From: a virus
Virus record (IMG/VR): IMGVR_UViG_3300027728_000006
Coordinates: 40,352 to 104,351 of that record
Length of the DNA stretch: 64,000 bases
Direction: 5' to 3' (one strand)
The position numbers and the translations under genes are program-made. A model generated the notes under the pieces. That model was not told where the DNA came from and ran no database searches. It saw only the letters and a list, made by a program, of their open reading frames with translations. Every line of letters begins with the position of its first letter. Within the stretch, counting starts at the first letter, position 1. Of this stretch, positions 60,478 through 64,000 are shown one piece after another.

Positions 60478-61193
60478 GGTACTCTTGGATAGAATATGAA
60501 TTTTGGTTTATTCTTTTTACCCCGTTTTGAGGGAATATTATCTATTATTTTTTTATCTAAGATATTTATAAAGTCTTTTGCCATTTGACTAGCATTTTCT
60601 CTAGAATAATTTGTATGATATGGATGATCAATAGTATATGAATAATCTCTTATAATTTTTTTTCTTTTCAATTTGCAATAAGCTCCAAATAGAGAACATA
60701 TGCCCCATCCAAATTTGGTTTTTAGATATTCTTCCCAATTTGATTGAAATTCTTTTAAAATATCTTTACCGATAAACCAAGCCGTACAATCAGTGGCTGT
60801 TACATTTTTTAAATTATAATCTTCTTCTAATCCTTCATTGTCGATATCTACAATGCTGGAATGATATTGAGTAAAATCTACGTTCGGAGCATATATGCCA
60901 TAATTGTATTTAGTATAATAATGTCGCGCAGAGTCTACAACAGGCTTCCAATCATGATAGGTTGCATCGCCTTGAACGTGCATCATTACATCACCATCAA
61001 ACATTTTACAGGCAGTAACAAATTGTTCTGCGAAATATGCGTCTTTATCTAAATTTATCCAACTATCTTTCTTATAATCTTCATAACTATTAATCACAGT
61101 AACATTATCAAAGATTTCCAAAAGCTGCGATTCAGTTCGCAAAGTCTTCTCATATTGACCTTTCCAGTTGAATATAAATGGATGAATTTTCAT
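60474..61193 (-). CDS. glycosyltransferase-like protein
   Basis: The 239-residue protein has MMHVQGDATYHDW and VTATDCTAWFIGKDI, a GT-A-like pattern, with a QGD acidic motif that could bind the donor. The N-terminus starts MKIHPFIFNWKGQYEKTLRT and the C-terminus is basic. It forms a pair with the next glycosyltransferase. The start ATG at 61193 follows a terminator-like element with an embedded promoter and has no ribosome binding site. Confidence 0.6.
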   Translation of the reverse strand: MKIHPFIFNWKGQYEKTLRTESQLLEIFDNVTVINSYEDYKKDSWINLDKDAYFAEQFVTACKMFDGDVMMHVQGDATYHDWKPVVDSARHYYTKYNYGIYAPNVDFTQYHSSIVDIDNEGLEEDYNLKNVTATDCTAWFIGKDILKEFQSNWEEYLKTKFGWGICSLFGAYCKLKRKKIIRDYSYTIDHPYHTNYSRENASQMAKDFINILDKKIIDNIPSKRGKKNKPKFIFYPRVP

Positions 61194-61195
61194 AG

Positions 61196-61241
61196 ATAAA
61201 AAAAATAGGAGCGCGTATGGCTTTATTATACACGCCCCTAT
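61196..61241 (-). terminator. terminator hairpin with an embedded GTGTATAAT promoter box
   Basis: On the minus strand a 14-base-pair stem (arms 61228-61241 and 61205-61218, two G-U pairs) is followed by seven Us, so transcripts from the right stop here. The 9-mer GTGTATAAT at 61225-61233 lies in the loop and stem, and a transcript starting there would lack the first arm. It precedes the glycosyltransferase ATG at 61193. Confidence 0.65.
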
Positions 61242-61260
61242 TTATATTTTTAAATTTTAG

Positions 61261-61359
61261 TTACTTTTTATTTTTTCCTGCACCTTTTTGAGAAGATTTA
61301 GAACCTTCTTGTTTGGGTTTCTTTTTCTCGGTTTTGTGAGCGTTATTTCCCTTGGCCAC
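61261..61359 (-). CDS. tiny basic lysine-rich protein (GTG start)
   Basis: This 32-residue frame begins with GTG at 61359 and ends with TAA at 61261. It reads MAKGNNAHKTEKKKPKQEGS and then continues with lysine-rich residues to NKK. Short proteins of the MAKG.N..KKEKKKPK type are common small basic proteins in phages and bacteria, so the frame is likely real although it has no ATG. A weak AAGAAAG precedes it. It lies between the 68-residue gene and the terminator at 61241. Confidence 0.5.
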   Translation of the reverse strand: MAKGNNAHKTEKKKPKQEGSKSSQKGAGKNKK

Positions 61360-61392
61360 TTTTTGTTTCTTTCTTATATTTTCAAGCCTTAA

Positions 61393-61599
61393 TTATGGCT
61401 TTGCAAATTCTACAACAGAATTATCTTTCCAACCAGCGGCTTTACCTTCTTTGCGGAAGGCAAGAACTTGATCGTGTTGAGCTTCTGTTAAGTGAACTTG
61501 AGTAACACCTTTTGGAACTTTATCAGCAGTTTGTTCTGTTTCGAACATTCTGTTAATTCTTCCCATTGGTCCGACGAATGCGTATTGTTTTGTTTTCAT
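61393..61599 (-). CDS. small hypothetical protein
   Basis: The 68-residue protein MKTKQYAFVGPMGRINRMFE then TEQTADKVPKGVTQVHLTEA is a mix of basic and hydrophobic residues, without a known motif. It starts after four AAAC repeats (61604-61621). It probably shares a transcript with the sulfotransferase and the tiny basic protein. Confidence 0.55.
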   Translation of the reverse strand: MKTKQYAFVGPMGRINRMFETEQTADKVPKGVTQVHLTEAQHDQVLAFRKEGKAAGWKDNSVVEFAKP

Positions 61600-61601
61600 A
61601 T

Positions 61602-61621
61602 ATTTTTTTGTTTGTTTGTTT
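61602..61621. repeat. short AAAC tetranucleotide repeat
   Basis: About four copies of AAAC (TTTG on the plus strand) lie directly before the ATG of the 68-residue gene. Slippage could change spacing, but no function is known. Confidence 0.5.
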
Positions 61622-61624
61622 ATT

Positions 61625-62425
61625 TCAGAGACTATTAATCCATTTAAAAGATTGATTAATTTGTTCTGAAAAGTCTTTCCCTAAAACCTCTTGCCAATCT
61701 TTTTTTAAGGGTTCAACTTTGTTTCTTATCTCATGATCTCCATAAGGCCAACCTAATTCATGTTCCATTGTATATTGTTCCACGTTATTGAAGTCGTGCT
61801 TGAAAGGTTTTTCTTCAAGATATTTCCAAATTTCATTCATAGTATCTCTAGGATTTTCTGTAAGATCCTCAAAGTGAACAAAGTGAAGTTTGTCTTGATA
61901 TCTTTTTACTGCATCTGAAAGTCTTTCTACAGCAATTCCAAGTGGTGGAATGTTTAGCCATCCTTGTGTTCTTTTTTCAACAGTAGTCCAATTTTGTGGG
62001 GATTGTTTTTCCACTCCAGTAAAAGGAAAAGGGTGTTGCCGCCATTTCTTTTCAAACGAAGTAAGAATTCCACGCATGTCTCTTACGGGAACTAGAACCT
62101 TAGCATTGGGCCAAATAGCAAACAACATATCTAAATGTCCTACCCATGAACGGCATTTGTCTACTACTACTGGACGATCTGTCAATCTATTAAAAGCATT
62201 TTCACATCCTCCCTTGACATAATCATAGAATAATGTTTCCCCATCTTTGGGATCGGGAATGGTTTTAAATTCTTCTGTAGCTGAAAATTGCCGAGCAATA
62301 TAACCAATTTCATGAAGACCGCTTGTGGCAGTAGAATGAACTCTAGGATTTTGAGCTAGAAGATTCATCAAGAGAGTGCTTCCTGCACGGGGCAGACCTG
62401 ATACGAAGTGAATAGTTTTTGACAT
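61625..62425 (-). CDS. sulfotransferase
   Basis: From ATG 62425 the protein is 266 residues. It has the PAPS 5'-phosphate loop SGLPRAGSTLLMNLL near the N-terminus, followed by the 3'-phosphate site VRDMRGILTSFEKKW. Both are standard for the sulfotransferase family, which moves a sulfate from PAPS to a hydroxyl group. The open frame extends nine codons further to 62452, but the TTGACT-N16-TAAAAT promoter ends seven bases before ATG 62425. It lies between the fibre-like and LamG-LRR genes, so a sugar on the virion or host surface is a likely target. Confidence 0.85.
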   Translation of the reverse strand: MSKTIHFVSGLPRAGSTLLMNLLAQNPRVHSTATSGLHEIGYIARQFSATEEFKTIPDPKDGETLFYDYVKGGCENAFNRLTDRPVVVDKCRSWVGHLDMLFAIWPNAKVLVPVRDMRGILTSFEKKWRQHPFPFTGVEKQSPQNWTTVEKRTQGWLNIPPLGIAVERLSDAVKRYQDKLHFVHFEDLTENPRDTMNEIWKYLEEKPFKHDFNNVEQYTMEHELGWPYGDHEIRNKVEPLKKDWQEVLGKDFSEQINQSFKWINSL

Positions 62426-62432
62426 GCAATAT

Positions 62433-62460
62433 ATTTTATAGTTAAGAAACAAAAAGTCAA
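62433..62460 (-). promoter_or_regulatory. sigma-70-like promoter before the sulfotransferase
   Basis: The minus strand has TTGACT (62455-62460), 16 bases, then TAAAAT (62433-62438). The -10 box lies seven bases before ATG 62425, predicting a leaderless message. Confidence 0.5.
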
Positions 62461-62474
62461 ATAATTTTTTAATT

Positions 62475-62505
62475 CTTACTCATAAGGATTGGACTTATGA
62501 GTAAG
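62475..62505. repeat. perfect 12-base inverted repeat
   Basis: Arms CTTACTCATAAG (62475-62486) and CTTATGAGTAAG (62494-62505) flank a seven-base loop just after the LamG-LRR gene's stop. On the minus strand no U-run follows, so it is not a normal terminator in that direction. It could stop plus-strand transcripts or stabilise the 3' end. Confidence 0.7.
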
Positions 62506-62515
62506 ATTGTTTTTA

Positions 62516-64000
62516 TTATAGATCTTTTATAACTGTTACGTTATTGTTTCCTTGGAATTCTAATCCAGTTCCAGTTGTCCAAGAATCATCTGAGACTCTA
62601 GCATGAATGGTAAGAGGACTTGATGTGTTTTGCAATGCATTAGATCCAATAAATGCTGCTAATGTTGTATTACAATTAACAGTAGCTAGATTTGTGTTAT
62701 TATTGAATGCATAGTTTCCAATAGTAGTCACAGAATTTGGAATAGTAACTGAAGTCAGTTGGTTAGAATGGAATGCACCGTCTCCAATACTAGTTACAGA
62801 ATCTGGAATAGTAACTGAAGTCAGTTGGTTATTATTGAATGCACTGCTTCCAATACTAGTCACAGAATTTGGAATAGTAACTGAAGTGAGTTGGTTATTA
62901 TAGAATGCACCGCTTCCAATACTAGTCACAGAATCTGGAATAGTAACTGAAGTCAGTTGGTTATAACCGAATGCATAGCTTCCAATACTTGTCACAGAAT
63001 CTGGAATAGTAACTGAAGTCAGTTGGTTATTACCGAATGCATAGTTTCCAATACTAGTCACAGAATTTGGAATAGTGACTGAAGTGAGTTGGTTATAACG
63101 GAATGCATAGCTTCCAATACTAGTCACAGAATTTGGAATAGTAACTGAAGTCAGTTGGTTACTATAGAATGCATAGCTTCCAATACTAGTCACAGAATTT
63201 GGAATAGTGACTGAAGTAAGTTGGTTAGAACGGAATGTACTGCTTCCAATACTTGTAGCAGAGGAGCCAATGTCTACATAACCTGCAATGTTTTGTTGGG
63301 ATTTCCAATCATCTGGAACATTTCCGTTTACTGTGAATAGAATGTTTCCTTCGCTGTCGTAGATTGTGGTATCTAAAGGAGAGACAAAGCCTCCCCCGCC
63401 GCCGCCATCGAGTTCTAAACCATTTCCACTGTTGTAGAGCGCAGCGACTTCTGCATCAGAGAGTGCTCTGTTCCAAATGCCAACTGCGTCCATTGAACCA
63501 GTAAACGGACCATATGTTCCATCTGCATTTTGTCCTAATGAAACTGAACTTCCGCCCGGAATAGGAGTATTATCTATAGTATCAGAAACACAGTCTACAG
63601 ACCCATTTATATAAATCTTTAATTGACCGTTATTTCTTACACCAACAAGATGATACCAAGTGTCAGTAGCTAGTTCTGTTTGGCTGGTTAAACCGTAACC
63701 CAAACTGTCTCCACCAAAATTGGCGTATGCTATTGGGAATTTATCTTGTAAATCCAATGTAATTCCGCCATTTTGCCAAGCATTACCTGTCAATCCGTTA
63801 ATTAAAGACTGAGGACCACTTGAATTAGTATCTAATTTGACCCAACATGCTAATGTATAGTTAGTAATTCCAGTTTGATCGACAGGAGAACTCATCCAAT
63901 TACTTCCATCAAACACAGCCGCATTTCCAATTTTACCAGAAGCAAAGGAGACGTTGCCGTTGTTGGTGAGTGTTCTGTTGTTTCCTGATGAGTCGGAAGT
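62516..64000 (-). CDS. LamG plus BspA-like leucine-rich repeat adhesin (partial)
   Basis: The frame stays open to the right edge, with the start beyond 64000. It has an N-terminal LamG/concanavalin-type sugar-binding domain (ending about residue 165 of the visible part), marked by [16 protein letters not shown] and [16 protein letters not shown] short linker and nine 22-residue BspA-type leucine-rich repeats ([13 protein letters not shown] type) follow. Such repeats mediate binding to host surfaces. It is next to a sulfotransferase gene and may be the receptor-binding fibre. The visible GTG at 63914-63916 is internal, not the start. Confidence 0.85.
   Translation of the reverse strand, partial: TSDSSGNNRTLTNNGNVSFASGKIGNAAVFDGSNWMSSPVDQTGITNYTLACWVKLDTNSSGPQSLINGLTGNAWQNGGITLDLQDKFPIAYANFGGDSLGYGLTSQTELATDTWYHLVGVRNNGQLKIYINGSVDCVSDTIDNTPIPGGSSVSLGQNADGTYGPFTGSMDAVGIWNRALSDAEVAALYNSGNGLELDGGGGGGFVSPLDTTIYDSEGNILFTVNGNVPDDWKSQQNIAGYVDIGSSATSIGSSTFRSNQLTSVTIPNSVTSIGSYAFYSNQLTSVTIPNSVTSIGSYAFRYNQLTSVTIPNSVTSIGNYAFGNNQLTSVTIPDSVTSIGSYAFGYNQLTSVTIPDSVTSIGSGAFYNNQLTSVTIPNSVTSIGSSAFNNNQLTSVTIPDSVTSIGDGAFHSNQLTSVTIPNSVTTIGNYAFNNNTNLATVNCNTTLAAFIGSNALQNTSSPLTIHARVSDDSWTTGTGLEFQGNNNVTVIKDL
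62669..63262 (-). repeat. nine 66-base tandem repeats in the adhesin gene
   Basis: Nine copies of a 66-base unit encode 22-residue BspA-type leucine-rich repeats. The first and last are degenerate; inner ones are nearly identical in DNA, with variation in a short 'SYAF.SNQ' part. Copy number and order can shift by recombination, which could change receptor binding. Confidence 0.9.

Noticed and set aside
62475-62505. Intrinsic terminator for the LamG-LRR gene
   Set aside because: The stem is perfect, but on the minus strand it is followed by AATTAAAAAATT rather than a U-run, so it was listed as an inverted repeat instead.
1-64000. CRISPR array
   Set aside because: No regularly spaced direct repeats with unique spacers were found. 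The Cas4-like nuclease at 1574-2578 belongs to a replication operon.

Overview
The window is a piece of a large, AT-rich, tailed double-stranded DNA phage (Caudoviricetes). It has a phage-type replication and nucleotide block, a full tail-building block with a 3,524-residue tape measure protein, head-tail connectors, and several very long adhesin or fibre genes. No ribosomal RNA, tRNA, insertion sequence or CRISPR array was seen. The capsid, portal and terminase genes are not here and probably lie beyond one of the edges. The host cannot be fixed. A calcium-binding 'DSDADGLTN' plus 'FFRAFVE' module, a CCLP-type cysteine motif and a small CxHRG cysteine-rich protein resemble proteins common in Planctomycetota and Verrucomicrobiota, which is a weak hint only.

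Positions 1-19102 are read leftward. They hold a split DNA polymerase III alpha subunit (PHP part and polymerase part, with a DEDDh exonuclease gene between them), a RecB/Cas4-like nuclease, a DnaG-like primase, a DnaB-like helicase, a Vsr/DUF559-like endonuclease and a RecA/UvsX recombinase. Next come a six-gene sugar block (GDP-mannose 4,6-dehydratase, O- and C-methyltransferases, an RmlD-like reductase, two glycosyltransferases), class I ribonucleotide reductase (nrdA, nrdB), another glycosyltransferase, an SSB-like protein with an acidic tip, a sigma-70-family factor and a dNMP kinase. Several units start at TTGACT/TTGACA promoters whose -10 box lies only 6-8 bases before the ATG, so some messages may be leaderless.

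Positions 19103-19401 are a divergent intergenic region. Positions 19402-28413 are read rightward: a membrane protein, two conserved phage proteins, a 2,281-residue IPT/TIG-repeat protein and a small decoration-like protein. A bidirectional terminator at 28424-28457 separates this block from the leftward structural block.

Positions 28470-64000 are read leftward. In transcription order they hold a LamG plus BspA-type leucine-rich-repeat adhesin (open at the right edge), a sulfotransferase, small proteins, two glycosyltransferases, a short fibre-like protein, connector and neck candidates, the tail tube protein, two candidate tail chaperones, the tape measure protein, tail-tip/baseplate-like proteins and a 1,599-residue tail or adhesin protein.

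The most striking feature is the tape measure gene. Nine copies of a short SGF[V/I]PNFA motif divide residues 544-2138 into modules, and the larger modules look like separate enzymes: two PD-(D/E)XK nucleases, a P-loop kinase, a nucleotidyltransferase, a GNAT acetyltransferase, a zincin protease and a HAD phosphatase. This looks like an enzyme cargo array built into a protein that is ejected into the host. Other notable points are the dnaE gene apparently split by an exonuclease gene with flanking near-repeats, and a recurring GTGTA(T)AAT box before structural genes that twice sits inside a stem-loop at a transcription-unit boundary.
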